A DNA stretch of 39,444 bases from NCBI GenBank assembly GCA_017453505.1, contig JAFTEU010000160.1, positions 1 to 39,444 on the forward strand, read 5' to 3'. The notes beneath the pieces were generated by a model. That model saw only the letters and a list, made by a program, of their open reading frames with translations, was not told where the DNA came from and did no database searches. Every line of letters begins with the position of its first letter. Position 1 is the first letter of the stretch. This DNA comes from Muribaculaceae bacterium (lineage in GTDB: Bacteria > Bacteroidota > Bacteroidia > Bacteroidales > Muribaculaceae). The position numbers and the translations under genes were made by a program. Positions 1-6,991 of this stretch are shown piece by piece.

Positions 1-286
1 GACCATAGCTCGCTATGCTCCTGCGAAGTTAAGTCAAAATCTGCTCAAAAATAAATCAAAATCAATGTCAAGCTAATTTTTAGAAGCCCCCTTAATATAA
101 TGATTAATTGTGGACTAATCCAAGCGTCTATTCATACATGTCGCCAATTATCGTCAATAGGTTGGTAATCAGAAATCAATTAAAATCAGACACTTAGCGG
201 CTTTGGGACTTTGCGTGAGATTTTTCGGCAGATGATTCGTGGAATAGTTACTTTAGCGTCAATATTGTCCTAAAATGCGTTAAGGT
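1..286. other. AT-rich leader region without a convincing gene
   Basis: No credible coding sequence is visible upstream of dusB. The first 20 bases hold a small palindrome (CATAG, four-base loop, CTATG). An inverted copy of a 27-nt phrase repeat lies at 193-219. The rest is AT-rich, and a short minus-strand reading frame here has no recognisable protein character. Confidence 0.6.
193..219 (-). repeat. 27-nt ACGCAAAG/CCGCTAAG phrase repeat, copy 1
   Basis: Read on the minus strand, this 27-nt block starts CTCACGCAAAG and ends AAGCCGCTAAG. It matches the plus-strand block at 6030-6056 at 24 of 27 positions. Both copies are intergenic and in opposite orientations, which fits a dispersed noncoding repeat. 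Confidence 0.7.
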
Positions 287-318
287 TTTGGTCAGTCGGG
301 CAAATTGATGTAATTTCG
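287..318 (+). promoter_or_regulatory. Bacteroidetes-type promoter for dusB
   Basis: A TTTG box at 287-290 is followed by exactly 20 nt and TAATTTCG at 311-318. This is one base from the TAnnTTTG -7 consensus. The dusB start codon lies 36 nt downstream. Confidence 0.75.
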
Positions 319-353
319 CAGGGTTAAAACAAGTCCAGAGCACAGGTTTCACG

Positions 354-1370
354 ATGAAAATAGGTAATATAGACTTGGGCGAGCGTCCCGTGATGTTGGC
401 ACCGATGGAAGATGTGACCGACCAGTCGTTCAGGCTCATCTGCCGTGAGCAGGGCGCTGATATGGTCTATACCGAGTTTGTCAGTGCCGATGCATTGATA
501 CGCAGCATCGAGCGCTCTTTCCAGAAGATGTCTATAGCCCCGGGCGAGCGTCCTGCGGCCATTCAGATCTATGGCCGCGACCTGGATGCGATGGTCGAGG
601 CAGCCCGCATCGCCGCGACCGCCAAGCCCGACCTGATTGACATCAACTGGGGCTGCCCGGTGAAAAAGATTGCCGGCAAGGGCTCGGGTGCGGGAATGCT
701 GCGCAACGTGCCCCTGCTGCTTGAGATCACCCGTGCCGTGGTCAAGGCCGTTGACCTGCCCGTGACCGTCAAGACGCGCCTGGGCTGGGATCACGACAAC
801 AAGATCATTGTGGACCTGGCCGAGCAGCTGCAGGACTGCGGCATCGCCGCCCTGACCATCCACGGCCGCACGCGTTCCCAGATCTATAGCGGTGAGGCCG
901 ACTGGACCCTCATCGGTGAGGTGAAGAACAATCCCAGGATGAAGATACCCATCATCGGCAACGGTGACGTGACCACCCCTCAGCGCTTGAAGGAGTGCTA
1001 CGACCGCTACGGTGTCGATGGTGTGATGGTGGGACGTGCCAGCATCGGTGCACCGTGGATCTTCCGCGAGATGAAGCAGTACCTGCTCACGGGCGAGGTG
1101 CCCCAGATCAGCAACGAGGAGAAGATGGCGCTCGTGCGCCGCCAGATTGCCGAGAGCATCGACCGCATCGATGAGTACCGCGGTATCCTGCACATCCGCC
1201 GTCACCTGGCGGCGACCCCGCTGTTCAAGGGCATCCGCAACTTCCGTCCGACACGCATCGCCATGCTCCAGGCCGACACCCGCGCTGAGCTGGAATCCAT
1301 TCTGGACCACATTGAGAAAGATATACTGCCCAATGTAGAAAACCAAGATAATGAGGAAATAAGCAGATGA
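354..1370 (+). CDS. dusB: tRNA-dihydrouridine synthase, DusB family
   Basis: An FMN-dependent enzyme that reduces specific uridines in the tRNA D-loop to dihydrouridine. The 338-residue protein has the usual family length. It opens its TIM barrel with APMEDVTDQSFR and carries the active-site cysteine motif NWGCPVKKIAGKGSGAG. Further family signatures are KTRLGWD, IHGRTRSQIYSG and GVMVGRASIGAPW (FMN phosphate binding). The start follows a well-spaced promoter at 287-318. Its stop overlaps the next gene by 4 nt, so the two are probably co-transcribed. The family assignment is firm; the exact tRNA position modified is not visible. Confidence 0.95.
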   Translation: MKIGNIDLGERPVMLAPMEDVTDQSFRLICREQGADMVYTEFVSADALIRSIERSFQKMSIAPGERPAAIQIYGRDLDAMVEAARIAATAKPDLIDINWGCPVKKIAGKGSGAGMLRNVPLLLEITRAVVKAVDLPVTVKTRLGWDHDNKIIVDLAEQLQDCGIAALTIHGRTRSQIYSGEADWTLIGEVKNNPRMKIPIIGNGDVTTPQRLKECYDRYGVDGVMVGRASIGAPWIFREMKQYLLTGEVPQISNEEKMALVRRQIAESIDRIDEYRGILHIRRHLAATPLFKGIRNFRPTRIAMLQADTRAELESILDHIEKDILPNVENQDNEEISR

Positions 1371-2074
1371 AGAAAGTTTTGATCAGTTTATTGTTGATTG
1401 TCACCATGGCCGTTGCTGCCAGTGGACAGGTGACGCGCCACGAGGTGAAGGTGGGTAATTTCACCCGCCTGGTGGTCACCGACAATGTCAACGTCAACTA
1501 CCGCTGCCACGCCGACTCGGCGGGCCTGGCTGTCATCAACTGTACACAAGACATTGCCGATCACCTGATCTTCAGCCTCAACGACAAGGGTCGCCTGTCG
1601 ATTCAGGTTGAGGACGAGTATGAGCGTCAGGGCCATCTACCCACCATCACCGTCTACTCGTCGTCGCTCGGCGAGGCCGAGAATGCCGGTGACAGCACCT
1701 TGCGTATTGCCGGACTGCCGGCGATGAAGGCCTTCAAGGTGCGCAATATTGACAATGGCAAGGTGATCGCCCGCGGCGTGCGTGCATCCAAGCTCGAGCT
1801 GCAGATCTTGAGCGGCAAAGGCAAGATCATTGCCGACGGTTCGTGTGACGAGCTGGCCATCCGGCTGGTGGGAACAGGAGAAATCCAGGCCGACAACGTG
1901 CTGGCAGGTACCGTGTCGTGCCGCATCATGGGCACCGGCTCCATCGGTTGCAACGTGAATGGCGGTGAACTCAAGGTGAGCGGCAGCGGCACTGGTAAGG
2001 TATATTATAAGGGCGAGCCCAGCAAGGTCACCGTGCGCAAGCTCGGTACCATCAAGGCCATCCCCATGCAATAG
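1367..2074 (+). CDS. Secreted GIN-domain (DUF2807) protein
   Basis: A 235-residue protein beginning with a clear signal peptide (MKKVLISLLLIVTMAVAASG), so it is exported to the periplasm or cell surface. The rest reads as a repetitive beta-strand domain of the DUF2807/GIN type, rich in turns such as GTGEIQADNV and GTGSIGC, which in this family fold as a right-handed beta-helix. No catalytic motif is seen. It overlaps dusB by 4 nt, an arrangement that suggests translational coupling rather than shared function. These proteins are often called putative adhesins, but the role is unproven. Confidence 0.8.
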   Translation: MKKVLISLLLIVTMAVAASGQVTRHEVKVGNFTRLVVTDNVNVNYRCHADSAGLAVINCTQDIADHLIFSLNDKGRLSIQVEDEYERQGHLPTITVYSSSLGEAENAGDSTLRIAGLPAMKAFKVRNIDNGKVIARGVRASKLELQILSGKGKIIADGSCDELAIRLVGTGEIQADNVLAGTVSCRIMGTGSIGCNVNGGELKVSGSGTGKVYYKGEPSKVTVRKLGTIKAIPMQ

Positions 2075-2116
2075 AATGACAACACTTAAAACTAACAACT
2101 TAATCAACCAATCATT

Positions 2117-3517
2117 ATGTTCAATAAAGAAACTTACATCAATCGCCGCAACGAGTTGAAGAAGCGTGTGGGCGATGGCGTGATTCTGCTGTTCGGCAAT
2201 AACGAGTCACCCTGCAATTATCCCAATAATGCCTATTATCCCTTTCGCCAGGACTCGTCGTTCCTCTACTACTTCGGCCAGAAGCGTGATGGCCTTGTGG
2301 GCGTGATTGACATTGATAACAATACCGAGACGCTCATCGGTGACGATATCGACATTGAGGATATCGTGTGGTACGGTTCGGTGGACAGCGTTGCCGACAT
2401 GGCCGCCCAGGTGGGCGTGGCCCACTCGGCACCGATGAAGCAGCTGCAGGCCATCTGTGACGATGCTAAGGCAAAGGGTCGCCGCATCCACTTCCTGCCT
2501 CCCTACCGGCATGACACCATGATCCAGATCATGGATCTGCTGGGCATCCATCCCAGCAAGCAAGCCGATGCCGTCAGCCACGACCTGCGCATGGCAGTGA
2601 TCAACATGCGCTCGGTCAAGACCGCCGAGGAGATTGAGGAGTTGGAGCGTGCTGCCGAGGTGGGCTACATGATGCACACCACCGCCATGCGCCTGATCAA
2701 GCCCGGTGTGACCGAGAAGTACATCGGTGGACAGGTGGATGGTATTGCCGAGAGCTATGGTGCTAAGGTGAGCTTCGCCACCATCTTCTCGCAGCATGGC
2801 GAGATCATGCATGGCAATCCCTCGATGGCTCCCCTGGAGGCTGGCCGCCTTGCCCTGTGTGACTGCGGTTCCGAGACCATGGAGTTCTATTGCAGCGACA
2901 ACACCCGCACGATGCCTGTCACGGGCAAGTATGACCAGCGACAGCTTGAGATCTATAGCATCGTCGAGGAGTGCCATGATCTGGCCCTGGGCATCTCAAA
3001 GCCCGGCATGAAGTATATGGACGTGCACATGGCCGTGTGCCGCCTGATGACCGAGCGCCTCAAGGAACTGGGCCTGATGAAGGGTGACGTGGATGAGGCC
3101 GTTGCTGCCGGTGCCCATGCCATGTTCCTGCCTCACGGCTTGGGACACATGATGGGTATGGACGTTCATGACATGGAAGGCTTGGGTCAGATCTACGTGG
3201 GCTTTGACGAGGAGACCCGCCCCAATCTGGACCAGTTCGGCACCAATGCACTGCGCATGGGCCGTCGCCTGCAGGAAGGCTTCGTCGTGACCGACGAGCC
3301 GGGCATTTACTTCATCCCCGCGCTCATCGACGACTGGCGTGCCAGCGGTCACTGCGCCGAGTTCCTCAACTTTGACAAGTTGGAGACCTACAAGGACTTC
3401 GGTGGCATCCGCATCGAGGATGACATCTTGATCACCAAGGACGGTTGCCGCTTCCTGGGAGAGAAGCGCATCCCCTATCATCCCAAGGATGTCGAGGACT
3501 TCATGGCTGCCAACTGA
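2117..3517 (+). CDS. pepP: Xaa-Pro aminopeptidase (M24B)
   Basis: A cytoplasmic metallopeptidase that removes an N-terminal residue preceding proline. The 466 residues show an N-terminal creatinase-like domain (about 1-165, with FRQDSSFLYYFG) and a C-terminal pita-bread domain. The five metal ligands can be placed: Asp in LCDCGSETMEFYCSDNTRT (two), His in LPHGLGHMMGMDVHD, Glu in VVTDEPGIYF and Glu in GIRIEDDILIT. Length fits the bacterial PepP family. No signal peptide is visible. It starts 42 nt after the GIN-domain gene and ends before a period-7 repeat region. Confidence 0.93.
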   Translation: MFNKETYINRRNELKKRVGDGVILLFGNNESPCNYPNNAYYPFRQDSSFLYYFGQKRDGLVGVIDIDNNTETLIGDDIDIEDIVWYGSVDSVADMAAQVGVAHSAPMKQLQAICDDAKAKGRRIHFLPPYRHDTMIQIMDLLGIHPSKQADAVSHDLRMAVINMRSVKTAEEIEELERAAEVGYMMHTTAMRLIKPGVTEKYIGGQVDGIAESYGAKVSFATIFSQHGEIMHGNPSMAPLEAGRLALCDCGSETMEFYCSDNTRTMPVTGKYDQRQLEIYSIVEECHDLALGISKPGMKYMDVHMAVCRLMTERLKELGLMKGDVDEAVAAGAHAMFLPHGLGHMMGMDVHDMEGLGQIYVGFDEETRPNLDQFGTNALRMGRRLQEGFVVTDEPGIYFIPALIDDWRASGHCAEFLNFDKLETYKDFGGIRIEDDILITKDGCRFLGEKRIPYHPKDVEDFMAAN

Positions 3518-3526
3518 TAGCCCTCA

Positions 3527-3582
3527 AGAGTAGAGAGGAGTGAGGAGTGAGTAGAGGAGAGAGAGGAGAGAGGAGTGAAGAA
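3527..3582 (+). repeat. Purine-rich heptamer array (AGAGGAG-like, 8 units)
   Basis: Eight consecutive 7-nt units can be laid out without a gap: agagtag, agaggag, tgaggag, tgagtag, aggagag, agaggag, agaggag, tgaagaa. The array begins 10 nt after the aminopeptidase stop and has no coding character. Confidence 0.75.
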
Positions 3583-3633
3583 AAATTCTCTGAATTTTTT
3601 GGGGCTTCGACACATGGGCTTGCGGCGAGTCCT

Positions 3634-3668
3634 CTCTACACCATACACTTTACACCCTACACTTCAAG
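3634..3668 (+). repeat. Pyrimidine-rich heptamer array (CNNTACA, 5 units)
   Basis: Five consecutive 7-nt units: ctctaca, ccataca, ctttaca, ccctaca, cttcaag. The sequence is unrelated to the purine array 50 nt upstream but has the same period. The last unit runs into the perfect hairpin at 3665-3703. Confidence 0.75.
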
Positions 3669-3703
3669 TTGATAAACGTGGTGAAGCCACGTTTATCAAC
3701 TTG
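3665..3703. terminator. Perfect 17-bp hairpin between convergent genes
   Basis: Arms 3665-3681 and 3687-3703 are exact reverse complements around the 5-nt loop TGAAG. It lies between the plus-strand aminopeptidase and the minus-strand zinc-ribbon gene, so it could end both transcripts. There is no strong T-run on either side, so a pure rho-independent mechanism is uncertain. Confidence 0.6.
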
Positions 3704-3726
3704 AGTTATACTATTACTAGTGGTGA

Positions 3727-4311
3727 TCAGATGGAGGGCTCAACGTTGATGCCGGCGACGATGATGCATGCCAGCAGTATCAGCAATGCGGCGATAATGA
3801 TATAGGCGATGAGCTTGAAAGTCCTGCCGGGAGCGGTGCCGTTCTGCCGCATGTGCGGTGCCATCGAGTTGTAGTGGTGGGGGATGGTGCGCAGCTTGTC
3901 CTCGACCTGTGATGAGGACTGGCGGCGGGCTGTGGACGATTCTGACGGTTTCTCCTTATTCACCGAGGGCTTCTTCTCTTCGACGGGCTGAGCCTTGGGC
4001 TCGGGTTTTGCAGTTACAGGCTCGGCAGGAGTGAATGGAGCCTTGAGGTCAACACCGCAGTAGGGGCAGAAGCTGATGCCGCTGGGCAGTTGCTTGCCGC
4101 AGCTGTGGCAGAATCGGGAATTGTCGGGCTTGGATTCGACGGTTGCCGTGTGCCGATAGGGGGCATCGGAGTCGTCCCGGACCACGAGTGCGCCGTTCTC
4201 GTAGCGGCAAACGGCAAGACACTGTGGACACACGACTTGGCTGCCGTGAATCACAAGTTCCTCTTGCGACACCGTCAAAATCTTAGCACATTGTGGGCAC
4301 TTTAATTCCAT
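3727..4311 (-). CDS. Zinc-ribbon membrane protein of unknown function
   Basis: This 194-residue protein has two zinc-ribbon modules. The first spans residues 5-31 (CPQC and CPQC). The second is near residues 67-84 (CHSCGKQLPSG followed by CPYCG). A charged Lys/Glu/Pro/Ser-rich linker follows, and a single hydrophobic segment close to the C-terminus (LIAYIIIAALLILLACIIVAG) probably anchors it in the inner membrane with the ribbons in the cytoplasm. Such proteins are common but functionally undefined. It has its own promoter at 4337-4368. Confidence is good for a real gene, low for any role. Confidence 0.8.
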   Translation of the reverse strand: MELKCPQCAKILTVSQEELVIHGSQVVCPQCLAVCRYENGALVVRDDSDAPYRHTATVESKPDNSRFCHSCGKQLPSGISFCPYCGVDLKAPFTPAEPVTAKPEPKAQPVEEKKPSVNKEKPSESSTARRQSSSQVEDKLRTIPHHYNSMAPHMRQNGTAPGRTFKLIAYIIIAALLILLACIIVAGINVEPSI

Positions 4312-4336
4312 TCCTTTTTTACTCTAGAAGCGGCTG

Positions 4337-4368
4337 CAAAGATAATGCATTGTGGCCAAAAGTGCAAA
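4337..4368 (-). promoter_or_regulatory. Promoter of the zinc-ribbon gene
   Basis: On the minus strand, TTTG (complement of 4365-4368) is followed by 20 nt and TATCTTTG (complement of 4337-4344). The ATG at 4311 lies about 25 nt downstream. Confidence 0.75.
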
Positions 4369-4471
4369 TAAAATTGCCTGTAACCCCATGATATGGCTTG
4401 AAGCGGCAGTCAAAAATGGGCTAAAATCAAAAAATGTTGCCATTTTGCTTTTACATTTTAAGAATAAGTTA

Positions 4472-4479
4472 TACTTTTG
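4472..4479 (+). promoter_or_regulatory. -7 promoter box for the TPR-protein gene
   Basis: TACTTTTG matches TAnnTTTG. A TTTG at 4444-4447 is the best -33 candidate, but its 24-nt spacing is longer than at other promoters here. The gene starts at 4523. Confidence 0.55.
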
Positions 4480-4522
4480 CACCCGCTAAACTATCGAATA
4501 ATCTAAAATTAACGCAATAAAA

Positions 4523-5203
4523 ATGGCAAAAAAACAAGAACAAGGTGCCCGCACTACGCTTGAAGAGGTGAACGATTCCCTCTCGACTGCGGCACAACGC
4601 ATTGAAGACAACAAGAAGTACATCAATTGGGCTCTGATCGCTATCGCCGCAATCGTGCTGCTGGCTGTAGGTTACATCTACGGCTTCCGCAACCCGAACA
4701 TTGAGAAGGCCAAGGATCAGATCGGTCAGGCAGACCTGGAGTTGTTGCAGGGCAACGACTCGCTGGCACTGCAGGACTATGAGAAGGTAGCCGCCGCATT
4801 CAGCAACAAGCCTGCCGAGCGCGCCCACCTCAATGCTGCTATCCTGTTGTATCAGAAGGGTGAGTATGAGAAGGCTGTAAAGCATCTGGAGGACTATAGC
4901 CCCGATGGAAACCTCATCGGTCCCGCTAGCCAGTCGCTGCTGGGTGACTGCTACGTTAACCTCAAGCAATATGACAAGGCTATCAGCGCCTATGACAAGG
5001 CTATCAGCCTGGCCGGTGACAATGAGGCTTACACGCCTGCCTTCATGATCAAGAAGGCAACCGTCCTGCACGAGCAGCAGAAGTATGCCGATGAGGCTGC
5101 TATCTATCAGAGCATCATGGACAAGTATCCCGTTTATGGCCAGCAGAACGGCTTCAGTGTTGAGAAATATCTGGAGCGTGCTAATGCACTTGCAGGCAAA
5201 TAA
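4523..5203 (+). CDS. Membrane-anchored tetratricopeptide repeat protein
   Basis: 226 residues: a charged cytoplasmic N-terminus, one transmembrane helix at about 37-57 (WALIAIAAIVLLAVGYIYG), then TPR-like helical pairs, clearest in YDKAISAYDKAISLAGD and in YADEAAIYQSIMDKYP. The layout (short N-terminus, one helix, periplasmic TPRs) resembles YfgM-type proteins, which associate with the Sec translocon and chaperones. That parallel is inference from architecture. It has its own promoter and is closed by a strong terminator at 5232-5269, so it is probably transcribed alone. Confidence 0.82.
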   Translation: MAKKQEQGARTTLEEVNDSLSTAAQRIEDNKKYINWALIAIAAIVLLAVGYIYGFRNPNIEKAKDQIGQADLELLQGNDSLALQDYEKVAAAFSNKPAERAHLNAAILLYQKGEYEKAVKHLEDYSPDGNLIGPASQSLLGDCYVNLKQYDKAISAYDKAISLAGDNEAYTPAFMIKKATVLHEQQKYADEAAIYQSIMDKYPVYGQQNGFSVEKYLERANALAGK

Positions 5204-5231
5204 TAACTGAATAAATGTTTCATCAGATGAA

Positions 5232-5269
5232 GGGTTGGTCAAAACTTAGGTTTTGTACCGACCCTTTTT
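5232..5269 (+). terminator. Rho-independent terminator after the TPR gene
   Basis: GGGTTGGT pairs with ACCGACCC and CAAAAC pairs with GTTTTG across a one-base bulge and a TTAG loop. A run of five T follows at 5265-5269. Confidence 0.85.
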
Positions 5270-5300
5270 ATCAACCATCATGAAAAAATAAGATAGAACT

Positions 5301-6014
5301 ATGACACCGATTTATCATCGCATATTGCTCAAGCTCAGCGGCGAATCGCTGGCAGCAGAACAGAGTAGCGGCATTGATCCGCAACGCGTGGCCGACTATG
5401 CCACCCAGATCAAGGAAATCGTGGACGCTGGTGTCCAGGTAGCCATCGTCGTTGGCGGCGGCAACATCTTCCGCGGCCTCAAGGGTGCCGCCCAGGGCTT
5501 TGACCGTGTCAAGGGCGATCAGATGGGTATGCTCGCCACCGTCATCAACGCATTGGCGCTGTCGTCGGCACTGGAGGCCATCGGTCAGCCGGCACAGGTA
5601 TTCACGGCCATCGGCATGTTCCCCATCGGTGAGCCTTACAGCAAGTGGCGCGCCATCGAGGCCATGCAGGCTGGCAAGGTCGCCATCTGCTCCTGCGGCA
5701 CGGGCAGCCCCTTCTTCACCACCGACACGGGCAGCACGCTGCGTGCCATCGAGGTCGAGGCCGATGTCATGCTCAAGGGCACCCGCGTTGACGGCATCTA
5801 CACCGCCGACCCCGAGAAAGACCCGACGGCGACGAAGTTTGACCGCATCACCTATGACGAGATCTACAACCGCGGCCTCAAGGTCATGGACATGACTGCC
5901 ACCGTGATGGCCCGCGACAACAAGCTGCCCATCCACGTGTTCAACATGGACGTGGTCGGCAACCTCAAGAAGGTGATGAGCGGCGAGCCCATCGGCACCG
6001 TTGTCACCCTGTAA
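5301..6014 (+). CDS. pyrH: Uridylate kinase
   Basis: Phosphorylates UMP to UDP with ATP in pyrimidine nucleotide synthesis; a cytoplasmic hexamer of the amino-acid kinase fold. The 237-residue length is typical. Signatures include VVGGGNIFRG near residue 55, DQMGMLATVINAL, TGSPFFTTDTGSTLRA and the conserved end KLPIHVFNMDVVGNL. It starts 31 nt after the upstream terminator, and no canonical TAnnTTTG box lies in that gap, so its promoter may overlap the terminator. The function is secure. Confidence 0.96.
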   Translation: MTPIYHRILLKLSGESLAAEQSSGIDPQRVADYATQIKEIVDAGVQVAIVVGGGNIFRGLKGAAQGFDRVKGDQMGMLATVINALALSSALEAIGQPAQVFTAIGMFPIGEPYSKWRAIEAMQAGKVAICSCGTGSPFFTTDTGSTLRAIEVEADVMLKGTRVDGIYTADPEKDPTATKFDRITYDEIYNRGLKVMDMTATVMARDNKLPIHVFNMDVVGNLKKVMSGEPIGTVVTL

Positions 6015-6029
6015 CCGCCATCCCGTTCA

Positions 6030-6056
6030 CTCACGCAAAGGCGCGAAGCCGCTAAG
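6030..6056 (+). repeat. 27-nt ACGCAAAG/CCGCTAAG phrase repeat, copy 2
   Basis: Plus-strand partner of the block at 193-219, with three differences in 27. It lies 16 nt after the pyrH stop and directly before the AT-rich composite repeat at 6061-6157. Confidence 0.7.
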
Positions 6057-6060
6057 AATA

Positions 6061-6157
6061 TAAAACAACAATAAGTACAATAAATACAATTGTCTGTTAA
6101 TCAGTAATTTGTGTTTATTGTACTTCTTGTTTTCTTTTCGTTCTTGTTTTCTTTTTA
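6061..6157. repeat. Composite AT-rich inverted repeat plus 17-nt tandem repeat, copy 1
   Basis: An imperfect inverted repeat of about 23 nt per arm (left arm ending near 6089, right arm near 6111-6133, two mismatches) is followed by two 17-nt units, ttcttgttttcttttcg and a near copy, at 6124-6157. A second locus with the same design is at 11339-11448. It separates convergent genes and may serve as a terminator. Confidence 0.6.
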
Positions 6158-6169
6158 TCCTGATGTTGT

Positions 6170-6805
6170 CTAGAATATGGCCATTATCCATCGGGCCAGC
6201 AGTCCGTCAAGGTGCAAGGGAATGACAAGGTACTTGATTGTCAGGATCATAGAGCCGATCGTGTAGATGATTTCCAGCGGCAGAATGATGGCCCATGCCA
6301 GTGTGGTCTTGGACATCTTGTTAAGGGCCTTATAGCGTTGTGGCGGGCGATACTTTTTTGAGGTCCGCTTGATGTGATGCTCAACAGCCAGTGTCAAGGA
6401 TAAGTAAATCAGGCCTGCTATAATCAAGGTGAAAGTATTATAATCGAGAATTGACATTAACAGGATTCCTACGGGCATGAGAAGTATGATGATCAACCCG
6501 CTATAGAATCCACTCCACTGCAGGTCAATCTTGTTCTGTCGCTTGCCTTTCTCGTGATGCTTACAACACCGGTAATAAATGTATCGTAGCATAATGCCCA
6601 AATATTCCTTCTGATAATTATACCTCCAGCAACAACTATGCCAATAGGTAACCCTATTGTCCTCTTTCGGCTTGTCATCCATTGATATCATAGCAATAAG
6701 AGTTTTATTTTCCCAAAACTGGGTATTTCGGGTGGCTTCTGGGAAAATAAAGCGATGTGGGTTGTCGGTGTTGTCCTCCTTGTTGTTATGGTTGTTTGAA
6801 CGCAT
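6170..6805 (-). CDS. Orphan AT-rich membrane protein
   Basis: Unrecognised 211-residue protein. The N-terminal 95 residues are polar and rich in Asn, Lys, Tyr and Cys (WHSCCWRYNYQKEYLG, YYRCCKHHEKGK). Three to four hydrophobic segments follow (FYSGLIIILLMPVGILLMSI, a second near residue 125, and a pair in the last 50 residues). Its base composition is visibly poorer in GC than pyrH and the FadL gene beside it, which suggests lateral acquisition or fast evolution. A perfect palindrome 20 nt upstream of the ATG (6826-6850) may regulate it. No function is proposed. Confidence 0.6.
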   Translation of the reverse strand: MRSNNHNNKEDNTDNPHRFIFPEATRNTQFWENKTLIAMISMDDKPKEDNRVTYWHSCCWRYNYQKEYLGIMLRYIYYRCCKHHEKGKRQNKIDLQWSGFYSGLIIILLMPVGILLMSILDYNTFTLIIAGLIYLSLTLAVEHHIKRTSKKYRPPQRYKALNKMSKTTLAWAIILPLEIIYTIGSMILTIKYLVIPLHLDGLLARWIMAIF

Positions 6806-6825
6806 GTGGGCTTGTTTTCCTGCGA

Positions 6826-6850
6826 TTTTAACAGTTTGAGACTGTTAAAA
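6826..6850. promoter_or_regulatory. Perfect 10-bp palindrome upstream of the orphan membrane gene
   Basis: TTTTAACAGT (6826-6835), loop TTGAG, ACTGTTAAAA (6841-6850). It lies about 20 nt before the minus-strand ATG at 6805, in the leader or operator position. It could be an operator or a leader hairpin; no regulator can be named. Confidence 0.45.
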
Positions 6851-6899
6851 AGTGTAATAATGTGGTGATATGGGGCAAAAGTGCCATTTTTTTAGACAA

Positions 6900-6934
6900 T
6901 TTGCTCACATTTCAGTGTGATAGCAGTAATTTTG
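6900..6934 (+). promoter_or_regulatory. Promoter of the FadL-family gene
   Basis: TAATTTTG at 6927-6934 fits the -7 consensus. TTTG at 6900-6903 lies 23 nt upstream, slightly long. The preferred start at 6992 leaves a leader of about 50 nt. Confidence 0.6.
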
Positions 6935-6991
6935 TTGTCCTAAAAAATCTCCACTTCGGGTTTGTTTATATAATGTGAAAATGTGATAGCA

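Noticed and set aside
324..1346. A 340-codon minus-strand frame opposite dusB
   Set aside because: It is the complementary shadow of the GC-rich dusB gene; its translation is Leu/His/Gly-rich without domain features. Similar long antisense frames opposite other genes were dropped for the same reason.
3575..3805. A 76-residue plus-strand ORF over the hairpin and arrays
   Set aside because: It spans two repeat features and then overlaps the zinc-ribbon gene; composition is not protein-like.
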